Assembly (NCBI RefSeq): GCF_016918765.2
Contig: NZ_CP092104.1
Span: 1,178,001-1,242,000 of the forward strand
DNA from: Flagellatimonas centrodinii
GTDB taxonomy: Bacteria; Pseudomonadota; Gammaproteobacteria; Nevskiales; Nevskiaceae
DNA length: 64,000 nt
Direction: 5' to 3'
Position 1 is the stretch's first letter. Each line of letters starts with the position of its first letter. Positions 17,687 through 26,783 of this stretch are shown here, one piece after another. The notes beneath the pieces are model-generated. The model made no database searches. It was not told the DNA's origin and saw only the letters and a program-made list of their open reading frames with translations. The translations under genes and the position numbers were made by a program.

Positions 17687-20119
17687 CTATTCGGTGAACG
17701 CCTGGCGGCTGCAGCCAGGCTCGGAAAGATCCGGTGATCGGGCTTCGCTGGAAACCGCCCCGGTGTGTGCGAAGGACGCCGTGACAAAACGCGGCCTGAA
17801 AGCGAGAATCCAGGCGGGCACCACGACCATCGCACCGATGGCGTTGAGCACCAGCATCACAATCAGCAGCAGTGCGGCCGAGGACTGAAAGCGCAGGTCT
17901 GAGAAGAACACCCACATGACCACACCGGCGACAAGGGTCGCGGCGGTGAACATCACCGCAAGGCCGGTGGTGCTGATGGCATGCGCCACGGCATCGGAGA
18001 GATTGCGGCCTTTTTCGATCTCGTCGCGAACGCGGTCCATGACGTAGATCGCGTAGTCGACTCCTACGCCCATTCCCACCGCGACCACCGGAATGATGTT
18101 GACGTTGATGCCGACGTTGGCGATACCCAGATAGCCGTAGCTGAGCACCGTGGCGAAGATCATCGGCAGGATCATCAGCCAGCCGGCGTGCGCCGAGTTG
18201 TAGTAGATCGCCACCATCAGGAACGATGCGATCAGCACGAAGGCCGTGACCACGACACTGTCATGGAAGTTAGCCTGGTTGATCGCGGCGTTGACGCCGA
18301 CGACACCGGCCGCCGGTTCGATCGTGAAGCCCTCTATGCCCTTGCCGAAAAGCTCGGCGCCCTGCTTCGCGCGCTGCACCGCCGCCTCGATCGTCTTGGC
18401 CTGCAGATCCGGCAGGTAGAAGCTCAGGTTGGCCAGCGTCTCCTCGGGGTTGACGTACTCACGCAGGGCTCCGGGTACCGGGCTGGAGTACTCAAAGGCG
18501 TACATCAGGCTGCCGACGCCGCGCGCATCTCCGGGAATCTGCAGCCAGCGCGGATCGCCCTCGTGGGTCAGACGGTTGACCTGCTTCACCAGGTCAGGGA
18601 GCCCATTTGCCGCCCCCACCACCGACTCTTCGAGCATGTAGCGCTCGAATTTCTCCATGGCGGCCATCGCCTCAGGCCTGCGCAAGCCCTCGCGCTCGCT
18701 GGAGCGGGCCACCACGAACAATTCCTCGCTGCCGGGGAAGCGCTCCGAGATCAGGTGCGCCGAGCGGTTGTAGTCGTGGTCACGCTGAAGAATCGGTGAT
18801 CCAGGCTCGGACTCTCCGAACTGCACCTGGGTCGCACCCCATGCGCCCAGCCCCACCAGCGCCAGGGCGCCCAGTAGCACCGCACGGCCGACGCCGGGGC
18901 TGGAGACCGGCTCCACTATCCGGTGCAGCGTCGCCGAAGTCTGGTCGCGGCTGTTCTCGGTGCGCCGGGGCTGCGGTAGCACGGTCAGCGCCAGCGGCAC
19001 CATGAAGTGCACTGTGAAGATCACCGAGAAGGCCCAGAAGCCGGCAAAGGCGCCGAGATGCTTGTGGAACGGCGCCGCACCGATCGCTACCGCGGCGATA
19101 CCGATGGCGTCGACGATGATCGCCAGCGAGCCCGGGCGGAACAGCGCGTCCAATGCATTGCGTGCAGCCTGGCGACCGTTCTGGGTGCGCGCCAGTTCGT
19201 AGTAGTAGCGTTCGACCAATTGCACCCCGTGTGAGGTCGCACGGGCGGCAATCAGAAAGGGTATCGGCATCGACAGTGGATCGAGATGAATGCCGACCAG
19301 ATTCATGAAGCCCAGGCCCCATGCCGAGGACAGGAGAATGCCCAGCAAGGGCAGCACGATGCCGTAGAGGCGGCGGAAGTATCCCGCCAGCAACAGGACA
19401 ATCAGGGCCGCGGTGTACAGCAGAATCTCGACGATCTGCGGCAGATAGGTGTAGACCCAGCCGGTCAGCACCGGGTTTCCGACCGCATGGATGCGCAGGC
19501 CGTCGCGTGCTTCCGCCTCGCGGATTTTCTGCAGCCCGGCGAAGGCCTCGATCAGTTCGTCGGAGGTCGAACTGTTCATCTGTGCCCGGATGATCGCCAC
19601 TTTGCCATCGGCAGACACCAGGCGTCCGCTGATGCGCGGGTCCGCCTGCACCTGCGATTGCAAGGCCTTGAGTTGCGCCGCCGTCAGGGTCTCGGCATTA
19701 GGGTCATAGTAGGGCTCGGAGCGGATCGTGCCGGCCTCGTTGATATAGACCCGGCGCGTCGTGCGATGGGTGATGCTGGCCACGAGGTTGTGATTGACGC
19801 CGGGCAGCATGTCGATGCCCTGGGTGATGCGTTCGATCGCGGCGAGTGTTTCGCTGTTGAAGATCGTGCCCTGCTCGACCTCCACCGCAACCGTGATGAC
19901 ATTGGCGCCACCGAAGATCCCGCGCACCTCGTTATGCAGCTGGATATAGGGATGCTGCTGCGGCAGGAGGTCCTCGAAATCCGAAGCCATCTTCATGCCG
20001 GGGATCTGGCTGGCGAAGAACGCCGACAGACCAAGAATCAGCGCGAGCACGAAGCGCGGGCTGGCAAAAATCCACTCTTCGCCCCGCTGCAGCGCGACGA
20101 TTATCTTCTGGCGGATCAT
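17687..20119 (-). CDS. RND/MMPL-family membrane transporter
   Basis: 810 residues with two repeats of one transmembrane helix, a large periplasmic loop, and a block of five helices. The first helix is in RFVLALILGLSAFFASQI. The acidic transport motif is in MGVGVDYAIYVMDR near residue 690, and the corresponding first-half motif lies around residue 290. The family moves lipids and hydrophobic molecules (HpnN, MmpL). The start at 20119 overlaps the stop of the YCF48-like gene (ATGA) and has AGGGGG upstream, so the two are coupled. With DUF1302/DUF1329 it forms an envelope module for substrate or intermediate traffic; the direction is not readable from sequence. Confidence 0.9.
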   Translation of the reverse strand: MIRQKIIVALQRGEEWIFASPRFVLALILGLSAFFASQIPGMKMASDFEDLLPQQHPYIQLHNEVRGIFGGANVITVAVEVEQGTIFNSETLAAIERITQGIDMLPGVNHNLVASITHRTTRRVYINEAGTIRSEPYYDPNAETLTAAQLKALQSQVQADPRISGRLVSADGKVAIIRAQMNSSTSDELIEAFAGLQKIREAEARDGLRIHAVGNPVLTGWVYTYLPQIVEILLYTAALIVLLLAGYFRRLYGIVLPLLGILLSSAWGLGFMNLVGIHLDPLSMPIPFLIAARATSHGVQLVERYYYELARTQNGRQAARNALDALFRPGSLAIIVDAIGIAAVAIGAAPFHKHLGAFAGFWAFSVIFTVHFMVPLALTVLPQPRRTENSRDQTSATLHRIVEPVSSPGVGRAVLLGALALVGLGAWGATQVQFGESEPGSPILQRDHDYNRSAHLISERFPGSEELFVVARSSEREGLRRPEAMAAMEKFERYMLEESVVGAANGLPDLVKQVNRLTHEGDPRWLQIPGDARGVGSLMYAFEYSSPVPGALREYVNPEETLANLSFYLPDLQAKTIEAAVQRAKQGAELFGKGIEGFTIEPAAGVVGVNAAINQANFHDSVVVTAFVLIASFLMVAIYYNSAHAGWLMILPMIFATVLSYGYLGIANVGINVNIIPVVAVGMGVGVDYAIYVMDRVRDEIEKGRNLSDAVAHAISTTGLAVMFTAATLVAGVVMWVFFSDLRFQSSAALLLIVMLVLNAIGAMVVVPAWILAFRPRFVTASFAHTGAVSSEARSPDLSEPGCSRQAFTE

Positions 20120-21087
20120 TGGACCCCCTGCGGTTCGATGCTCACCATCGCTGGCGTGCTGGCGCCGGAACCGCCGACCACGATGAGGGACGAGCGCTCC
20201 GGCACGGCGATACCGCCGCGCAGGTAACCGCTGCCCGAGGTGGGGCTCGGCAGGACCCGCCATGTGCCGTCGGATCCGCGCTGCTGGACCAAACCGAGTT
20301 CGCCAACGGCAAACAGGTGGCCATGACCGCCCGACAGAAAGCCGTACATCGGCACACCGGCGGCATTCGGCTCCGATGTCCAGCTATGGCCGCCATCGCG
20401 GGTGCCGAGGATGATTCCGCCGCGGCCCGTCAGCCAGCCGGTATCGGTGTCTGTGAACCAGGCGTCGAAAGCGTAGAAATCGTCCGGAACGGGGGGCAGC
20501 ATCTGCCAGCTGGCGCCGCCGTCACTGCTGCGCGCAACGATGCCAAACTCTCCGGCAACAACCGCGTGGCCGGCGTCGAGGAAACGGATGGTGGTGAGGA
20601 TCGCGTCCTCGCCGAACTCGGTCTTCTGCCAGCTCTCGCCGCGATCGCTGCTATGCAGCACCGTGGAATAGGTTCCAACAACCCAGAATCCACCGTCCGG
20701 CGCACACGCCAAGGCCATAGGGGTGAAGTCCTCGGGCATCGAGCCCTCGGCGAGGCGCCAACCGCTACCTTGTGCGTCCCCGGTCCAGACATGACGATGG
20801 AAGTCGAGCGCAACGAAGCTCTCGTCAGCGCAAGCCGCGACGTCAATCAGCGCCGCCCGCCTCTCGAGCTTTTGCGCCTCCCAGGTCTTGCCGGAATCGG
20901 TCGAACGGGACAGCACGTCATTGCCGACGGCCACAATTGCCCGGCCATTGGAAGCAATTTTCTGCAGGTCGTCTGCGACATGCGCGGCGCCATGAACGAT
21001 TGGCGAAAAGGCGGCAGCCGATGCAAAGATGGCCAGGATCGCGCAGGGCAATCCACGATGGGGCGCCAGCGGCGCGCGACGGCTCAT
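20116..21087 (-). CDS. YCF48/BNR-repeat beta-propeller protein, periplasmic
   Basis: 323 residues. A signal peptide (to about residue 34) is followed by repeated Asp-box-like units such as STDSGKTWE, SSDRGESWQK, SSDGGASWQ and TRDGGHSWT, each ending a propeller blade. In cyanobacteria YCF48 assists photosystem II assembly, but bacterial relatives are common beside DUF1302/DUF1329/RND genes in catabolic operons and have no known function. It may scaffold the transporter. GGAGGAG precedes ATG 21087. It is the first gene of the long operon, about 90 bp downstream of dyad site C. Confidence 0.85.
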   Translation of the reverse strand: MSRRAPLAPHRGLPCAILAIFASAAAFSPIVHGAAHVADDLQKIASNGRAIVAVGNDVLSRSTDSGKTWEAQKLERRAALIDVAACADESFVALDFHRHVWTGDAQGSGWRLAEGSMPEDFTPMALACAPDGGFWVVGTYSTVLHSSDRGESWQKTEFGEDAILTTIRFLDAGHAVVAGEFGIVARSSDGGASWQMLPPVPDDFYAFDAWFTDTDTGWLTGRGGIILGTRDGGHSWTSEPNAAGVPMYGFLSGGHGHLFAVGELGLVQQRGSDGTWRVLPSPTSGSGYLRGGIAVPERSSLIVVGGSGASTPAMVSIEPQGVQ

Positions 21088-21933
21088 TGCTGAGTCTCCT
21101 CCGAGTAGTTTTAAACTGCGGAAGGAGAATCAGTGAAGCAGCGATATAAGTGAACCCAATTGCGGGAATGATCGCCATCATTCAGATGAATAATCTAGTG
21201 TCACCACCGGTCGACAAAGGGCACTACGTTTTTGCATGAAGAAGTGGATCTCGGAGTAACATATTTTTTTGCGCCTGCTTAACCGGTTGACTAGAACCGC
21301 ATTCGGCGCCTGCCGAGGAGGCGGGCGATCGCGATCGCCTAGGCCTTCCCTACCGAGGCCTGTCAGCAATTGAGGCGAATCGATGTGGCGGTCTGGCTTG
21401 ACCGTAAGCGGGCCGCGCGTTGCTCTGTTACTCCGATCAGGCGACGGCACAAGCGAAATGACTCTCAGCGCAGCTTCTTCCCCGCTTAGTTGGCCTAGTC
21501 AGCGCACCCTCAGTTAGCGCTTGACTGCTCGCATGTAGGCCATTACCGCAGTTCGACCTCTCGCTTCCCGACCACCCGAAGCCTGCTTTCGGCGAAGTGA
21601 CTCAATCGGCACGACAGAGACGATCACCCCCGCTCTACCGGTGATAAGGGCGTGTTGTCGTATGTCGCCTGCGGCGCCAACATCGGCCGTTGCGCTGCCC
21701 AGCTTCACCGGCTCAATCGTGCCAAGTCCGGCCATTGGCAGCCGGCAGCTTCCGGAAAGTGTGTACCCAGGTGAGAAGCAGCCCATGGCGCCCGGGCATT
21801 GCCGCACACGAGGTCACTCATTTGCTGCTCTTGCAGTAGCCCCTCATCGGAGTATGGTTCGCAGTTGATGGGAGGTGCTCACTACGAGTTCCGATAGGGC
21901 ACGTATATGTAATCCACGAGTGGAGAAATCAAT
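21088..21933. other. 846-bp gene-poor gap between the catabolic operon and norB
   Basis: No convincing coding sequence. It looks less GC-rich than the flanking genes and carries the control regions of two divergent operons. It holds dyad site C (21176-21191), an AT-rich run near 21260, a perfect palindrome GGCGATCGCGATCGCC (21324-21339), and the norB leader with GGAG upstream of 21934. I found no clear FNR, NsrR or NorR site. A 97-residue minus-strand frame (21514-21807) has only vague Crp/Fnr-like features. Confidence 0.6.
21176..21191 (-). promoter_or_regulatory. Candidate LysR operator, site C
   Basis: On the minus strand this reads ATTCATCTGAATGATG, 13/16 identical to site B (4041-4056). 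It contains the dyad ATTCA-GA-TGAAT. It lies about 90 bp upstream of the first gene of the 14-kb minus-strand catabolic operon, a position expected for a LysR-type activator site. It therefore links the operon to the LysR gene at 3067-3972. Confidence 0.5.
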
Positions 21934-24255
21934 ATGGGCAACACTCGGAAGCTCTGGGCCAGCCTTGCTGTACTGCTGATCGTCTCATTCGCAGTGCTTC
22001 TATGGGCCGGCGGGGAGATTTTCCGGGCCGCTCCGCCCATGCCGGAGCGCGTCGTCGACGCCCAGGATAGCGAAGTCTTCACGCGCAGCGACATCGAGCG
22101 TGGTCGACAGGTCTGGCAGTCCTTCGGCGGCATGCAGCTCGGCTCGATCTGGGGGCACGGTGCTTACGTGGCGCCCGACTGGAGCGCGGACTGGCTGAAC
22201 CGGGAGGCGCGCGCCGTACTCGACATCTGGGCGTCTCGCATTCACGACTCGAGCTATGCGCAATTAGCCGGCGACGAGCAGGCCGCGCTGCGAGGACGGC
22301 TCCAGGAGATGATGCGGCGCAATACCTATGATGCGTCGACGCAGACCATCACTCTGACCGCGGACCGCGTCGCTGCCATCGGCATCGTGCAGGCACACTA
22401 CGAAAGCCTGTTCGGATCGGATCCCGACACCGCCGAACTGCGCGAACACTATGCGATGCGCAACGACACCGTGGGCACGGCCGAGAACCGCCGCGCGCTG
22501 ACGGCGTTCTTCTGGTGGACGGCATGGGCAGCGACGACGGAGCGCCAGCAGGCCGTTGAACTGGTCCCGACGCAAAGCGGCGTCACCCCCAAGAAGGTCA
22601 CCTACACCAACAACTGGCCATCGGAACCGCTGGTAGGCAACACCCCGCCGCCGCCGCTGTGGGTCTGGTCGGCTTTCAGCGTGCTGTTCCTGTTGGCCGG
22701 CATCGCGCTACTGGGCTGGCATTACGCAGTCACGCATGGCCCGGCAACGGAATCGTCGCCGAAGCCCGCTTCCGATCCGTTCGCGTTGTTGCGTATCACA
22801 CCCTCGATGCGAGCGACCGCCAAGTACTTCTGGATCGTGCTGGCCCTGTTCCTCGTGCAGATCCTGTTTGGCGCGGTCACCGCACATTTCCAGGTGGAAG
22901 GACAGGACGCGTACGGATTCCCGCTGTCGGAGTACCTTCCCTACTCACTGGCGCGAACCTGGCACACACAACTCGCCGTGCTCTGGATCGCGACCGCCTG
23001 GCTTGGCACGGGGCTCTATATCGCACCGGCGCTATCGGGGCACGAGCCCAGGTTCCAGCGATTCGGTGTCAACTTCTTGTTCGTCTCTCTGCTGATCATC
23101 GTCGTCGGCTCGTTCGCGGGTCAGTGGATGGCGGTGATGCAGAAGCTAGGGCTCGAACGGAACTTCTGGTTCGGTCATCAGGGCTGGGAATACGCCGACA
23201 TGGGCCGGTTCTGGCAGTGGTATCTGTTCATCGGACTGCTGCTGTGGCTGGTGCTGGTCGCGCGTGCGCTCTGGCCGGTGCTCCGCAATCCGGCCGCGGA
23301 AACGCGTTCCATCACCGCGCTACTGTTCCTGTCGACGGTCGCGATCGGCCTGTTCTTCGGCGCGGCGTTGATGTGGGGCGAGCACACGCATATCTCCGAG
23401 GTCGAATACTGGCGATGGTGGCTGGTGCATCTGTGGGTGGAAGGCTTCTTCGAGGTCTTCGCCGCCGCGGTGATGGCGCTGATCTTCACGCGGCTCGGCC
23501 TTGTGCGCGTCGATACTGCAACCGTCGCAGTCTTGTTCGCGACGATCATCTTCATGGCGGGCGGCGTGCTCGGCACGTTGCACCATCTCTACTTCGTCGG
23601 GACACCGATTGGGGTCGTGGCGCTCGGTGCCAGCTTCAGCGCCCTGGAAGTCGTGCCGCTGGCCTACATCGGCTTTGAGGCCTACCAGACCTACAAGTAC
23701 GGCGAGGCGGCGCCGTGGATGGTCCGCTACCGCTGGCCGGTGATGTTCTTCCTTGCCGTTTCGTTCTGGAACCTGGTCGGGGCTGGGCTGTTCGGTTTTC
23801 TGATCAATCCGCCGCTTTCGCTGTACTACATGCAGGGTCTGAACCTGACGCCGCTTCATGGCCATACGGCACTGTTCGGCGTCTACGGCATGCTCGGCAT
23901 TGCGCTCGTTCTGTTCTGCCTGCGCGGACTGCGCGGGCAGATGCACTGGAACACCAAGCTGCTGGGCATAGCCTTCTGGGCGCTCAACATCGGTCTGGCG
24001 CTGATGGCGCTGCTGACCCTGCTGCCGCTGGGCACGCTGCAGTTACTCGCCGCGATCGAACACGGCTATGCCTACGCGCGCTCTGCCGAGTTCATGGGCA
24101 AGCCGATCGTCGAACTGCTCGTGTGGCTGCGCGTACCCGGCGACGTGGTGTTCAGCATCGGCGCCGTCGCACTGGCCTGGTTTGTGGTTCGTCTGTGGAT
24201 CGCGCCCAAGCCGGAAGCGGTAGAAGACGCAGAAGCCGGCAAGTCGGTGTTGTAG
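21934..24255 (+). CDS. norB: Quinol-dependent nitric oxide reductase (qNOR)
   Basis: Reduces two NO to N2O at the cytoplasmic membrane with electrons from quinol. At 773 residues it is the fused single-subunit type: an N-terminal NorC-like extension (about 30-230) without a c-heme CxxCH, then the NorB helices. Metal-ligand histidines are visible in LARTWHTQLAVLW, GEHTHISEVEYW, GTLHHLYFVG and LHGHTALFGVYG. GGAG precedes ATG 21934. NnrS and a SirB2-like gene follow closely, forming an NO-defence or partial denitrification unit. No nirS/nirK or nosZ is in the window, so detoxification is more likely than respiration. Confidence 0.95.
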   Translation: MGNTRKLWASLAVLLIVSFAVLLWAGGEIFRAAPPMPERVVDAQDSEVFTRSDIERGRQVWQSFGGMQLGSIWGHGAYVAPDWSADWLNREARAVLDIWASRIHDSSYAQLAGDEQAALRGRLQEMMRRNTYDASTQTITLTADRVAAIGIVQAHYESLFGSDPDTAELREHYAMRNDTVGTAENRRALTAFFWWTAWAATTERQQAVELVPTQSGVTPKKVTYTNNWPSEPLVGNTPPPPLWVWSAFSVLFLLAGIALLGWHYAVTHGPATESSPKPASDPFALLRITPSMRATAKYFWIVLALFLVQILFGAVTAHFQVEGQDAYGFPLSEYLPYSLARTWHTQLAVLWIATAWLGTGLYIAPALSGHEPRFQRFGVNFLFVSLLIIVVGSFAGQWMAVMQKLGLERNFWFGHQGWEYADMGRFWQWYLFIGLLLWLVLVARALWPVLRNPAAETRSITALLFLSTVAIGLFFGAALMWGEHTHISEVEYWRWWLVHLWVEGFFEVFAAAVMALIFTRLGLVRVDTATVAVLFATIIFMAGGVLGTLHHLYFVGTPIGVVALGASFSALEVVPLAYIGFEAYQTYKYGEAAPWMVRYRWPVMFFLAVSFWNLVGAGLFGFLINPPLSLYYMQGLNLTPLHGHTALFGVYGMLGIALVLFCLRGLRGQMHWNTKLLGIAFWALNIGLALMALLTLLPLGTLQLLAAIEHGYAYARSAEFMGKPIVELLVWLRVPGDVVFSIGAVALAWFVVRLWIAPKPEAVEDAEAGKSVL

Positions 24256-24265
24256 GCCGGAGACG

Positions 24266-25495
24266 ATGAGCGACCAGGAGCGGAACCCCGTCTCCTTGCA
24301 GCAACTCGGTGCGGCGCCGCATCGACTGCTGTTCTTTGTCGGTGCAAGCAACGTTCTGCTCGCGATGGTGTGGTGGACGGCGTGGCTTGCGTCGCAGACC
24401 TTCGGCTGGGCGCTGCCGCAACCGGGCGTCTATGCAGGTTGGCTGCACGCATTCGTCATGCAGTACCAGATGCTGCCGAGTTTCATCTTCGGATTCTTGC
24501 TGACGGTCTTCCCGCGCTGGATGCAGCTTCCGGAGCTGCCCCGCGCGCGCTATCTGCCGGTTGGCATTGGCCTGTTCGGCGGACAACTGCTGACGCTCGT
24601 GGGCGCACTCGGATGGAAATCCGGCATCGCCGCCGGCTGGGCGCTGACCTGCCTGGGCTGGCTGGCCGGACTCCACGCGCTGATTCCGCATCTGTGGCGC
24701 GAGCCCGGCAGGACCTGGCATGCGCGCTCCTGCGCCCTGGCGCTGTGCTTAGGCGTCGCCGGACTTGCCGCGTTCGGCGGCTTCCTCGGCGGAGCTCCGC
24801 CCATCTGGATGCAGGCGAGCGCCCAGATCGGCACCTTCGGGTTGCTGACGCCGATCTACCTCACCGTCGCGCACCGTATGTTTCCGTTCTTCGCCGGCAA
24901 TGTGGTGGCCGGATACATTCCCTGGCGCCCGTTCTGGGTGCTCGGGGCGATGTGGGTGTTGTGCCTTGGTCACCTGGCCATCGCGCTGATATCCGGGTAC
25001 CGATGGCTCTGGCTCGTCGACATCCCCTTGCTTGGACTCACGGCGCTGCTTGTGTGGCGCTGGTGGCCGCGCGCGAAGGACGGCGCGCAGGTTCCGGCGC
25101 TACTGCGCGTGCTGTTCATCGGCTTGTTGTGGCTGCCGGTGACTTTCACGCTCTACGCCATTCAGAGCGTCGGCTACTACATGGATGGCGTGGTTCTGCT
25201 TGGACGGGCCCCGGCGCACGCGCTGTTCGTCGGTTTCTTCGGCAGTGTGCTGGTTGCGATGGTCACCCGTGTCACCCAAGGGCATTCCGGGCGGCCTCTG
25301 GTGCTGCCCCGCATTGCGACCTTCGCCTTCGTGTCGATACAAGGCGTCGCGCTGCTTCGCATCGCCGCCGAGTTTCATGCCGGCTACGCGATGCAGGCCC
25401 TCGCGGGCCTGGGCTGGGTATTGGCACTGGCCCCGTGGGCCGTCTGGGCGGGACGTACCTATCTCGCGCCGCGTGCCGACGGAAAACCCGGCTGA
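24266..25495 (+). CDS. nnrS: NnrS-family membrane protein
   Basis: 409 residues with about 12 hydrophobic helices. NnrS is a heme- and copper-containing membrane protein that protects cells from NO stress. Characteristic parts are HAFVMQYQMLPSFIFGFLLT near the N-terminus and HRMFPFFAGNV and HALFVGFFGS with conserved histidines later. It starts 10 bp after norB, with GGAG upstream, and its stop abuts the next start. Co-occurrence with qNOR supports the assignment. Confidence 0.92.
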   Translation: MSDQERNPVSLQQLGAAPHRLLFFVGASNVLLAMVWWTAWLASQTFGWALPQPGVYAGWLHAFVMQYQMLPSFIFGFLLTVFPRWMQLPELPRARYLPVGIGLFGGQLLTLVGALGWKSGIAAGWALTCLGWLAGLHALIPHLWREPGRTWHARSCALALCLGVAGLAAFGGFLGGAPPIWMQASAQIGTFGLLTPIYLTVAHRMFPFFAGNVVAGYIPWRPFWVLGAMWVLCLGHLAIALISGYRWLWLVDIPLLGLTALLVWRWWPRAKDGAQVPALLRVLFIGLLWLPVTFTLYAIQSVGYYMDGVVLLGRAPAHALFVGFFGSVLVAMVTRVTQGHSGRPLVLPRIATFAFVSIQGVALLRIAAEFHAGYAMQALAGLGWVLALAPWAVWAGRTYLAPRADGKPG

Positions 25496-25897
25496 ATGAT
25501 TGAGTTCTACGCGCAGATCAAGCTGGTCCACATCGGCGCGGTGCTGATCAGCGGCAGCCTCTTCCTCGTCCGCGGCGGGTTGGTCATGGCCGACAGGCAG
25601 GTGTGGGCGCTTGCCGCGCCGATGCGCTACAGCAGCTATGCGATCGACACGATCCTGCTGACGGCCGCCCTGATGCTGGTGTCCATCCTGCCGAGCGCCA
25701 TGTTCGCCAATGGATGGCTCGCGATGAAACTTGCGTTGCTGGTGCCTTACGTGCTCGCCGGCACCATTGCGCTGCGCCGCGGCCGGACCCCGAAGGTTCG
25801 CTGGATTTCTTATACGCTCGCCCTGGCTTCGTTCGCGATGATGTACTCCGTCGCGCGAAGCCACGATCCGTGGGGAGCCCTCCGGATACTTCTGTAA
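25496..25897 (+). CDS. SirB2-like small membrane protein
   Basis: 133 residues with four predicted transmembrane segments. The first helix carries LVHIGAVLISGSLFLVRGG, which resembles SirB family proteins, and the histidine in it may bind heme. The ATG directly follows the nnrS stop, so the three genes are one operon. SirB2 was named for an effect on invasion-gene expression and has no clear biochemical role. Its presence here suggests a membrane function linked to heme or NO. Confidence 0.75.
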   Translation: MIEFYAQIKLVHIGAVLISGSLFLVRGGLVMADRQVWALAAPMRYSSYAIDTILLTAALMLVSILPSAMFANGWLAMKLALLVPYVLAGTIALRRGRTPKVRWISYTLALASFAMMYSVARSHDPWGALRILL

Positions 25898-26071
25898 CAC
25901 TGAGCGTCCGCTTTTGACCCGCCAATGCCTCAAGCTCGATGACCACTTCGGGCTGAAGTGAGTCCATCAGGATCTGGCGCCGACCGTCCGGTCCCGAGCG
26001 GCCCGCCGCTCGCCCCCCACAATACCGGCCTCACAATGGCCCTCACCCTAACCCTGTGCGAAGCTCGCGCC

Positions 26072-26608
26072 ATGACAGTGCTCAGATGTACCGCGAAGCT
26101 TCTCAAGGCGATGAGGACTCCGTGGCGCGCCGGCGCCGCAGCTGAGGAGACGGTCACGCGGCTTGGCGACTGGACTGCCAATCTGATTCAGGCAGGCCGG
26201 AAAAAAGTGATACTGGTCATGAACGACCAGACACGCCACTTGGTAGTGATTGATGCCGCGCCCTTCGCAACCGTTCCGCAGCGCTTCTTGCTCTCGCTGC
26301 ATAAGTCGCTAGTCACACTCGGAGTGCCCGCCGACCTTGCTGCCGACGAGATAGCCGGGATGAAGCCAGTGCTCATCGAGCCTGCGAAATCCAGGTCGGT
26401 TCTGAGCGCCATCAGTCAAGTCGCCTGGCGCCTCGAACTGGAGGTCCGCGATGGCATGCGTTCGGCAGAACAGCTGACCAATTACCTTTCCGACAACATC
26501 ACGACGATCAACGGCAAGCTCGATTTTCCGATTGATCACGTCCGGAAAGCCTTTGGCCTCGAAAAGGGGCCGCGGGCGAAGGGGATGCCCGGCGTCACTC
26601 TGCAGTAG
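26072..26608 (+). CDS. DUF6933-like protein
   Basis: 178 residues from ATG 26072. The opening [10 protein letters not shown], then [20 protein letters not shown] and [12 protein letters not shown], matches my recollection of the DUF6933 pattern (a small two-domain protein sometimes next to plasmid or phage genes). No function is known. The frame is open upstream to 25958, but that stretch has no matching pattern. The gene stands alone between the NO operon and the group II intron remnant, and it may have arrived with the mobile elements. Confidence 0.65.
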   Translation: MTVLRCTAKLLKAMRTPWRAGAAAEETVTRLGDWTANLIQAGRKKVILVMNDQTRHLVVIDAAPFATVPQRFLLSLHKSLVTLGVPADLAADEIAGMKPVLIEPAKSRSVLSAISQVAWRLELEVRDGMRSAEQLTNYLSDNITTINGKLDFPIDHVRKAFGLEKGPRAKGMPGVTLQ

Positions 26609-26738
26609 CCCGAAGTCGTTCCAAGTAGAGTCGAGATGTGGCGCGGCGGCGGTAGGTTCGGGTTGTCTGTTGCCGCCCCTTTCGTCTGACGGTGCCCAAG
26701 TACCTTCACCGTAACTCCGTTTCCACATCCCGCTCATC

Positions 26739-26771
<33 letters not shown>

Positions 26772-26783
26772 TCGGACAAGGAC

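Noticed and set aside
21514-21807. Possible Crp/Fnr-like relic upstream of norB
   Set aside because: Only a vague likeness (RLPMAGLG and VVPIESL) with no HTH or cluster cysteines in frame. Not enough to call even a pseudogene.
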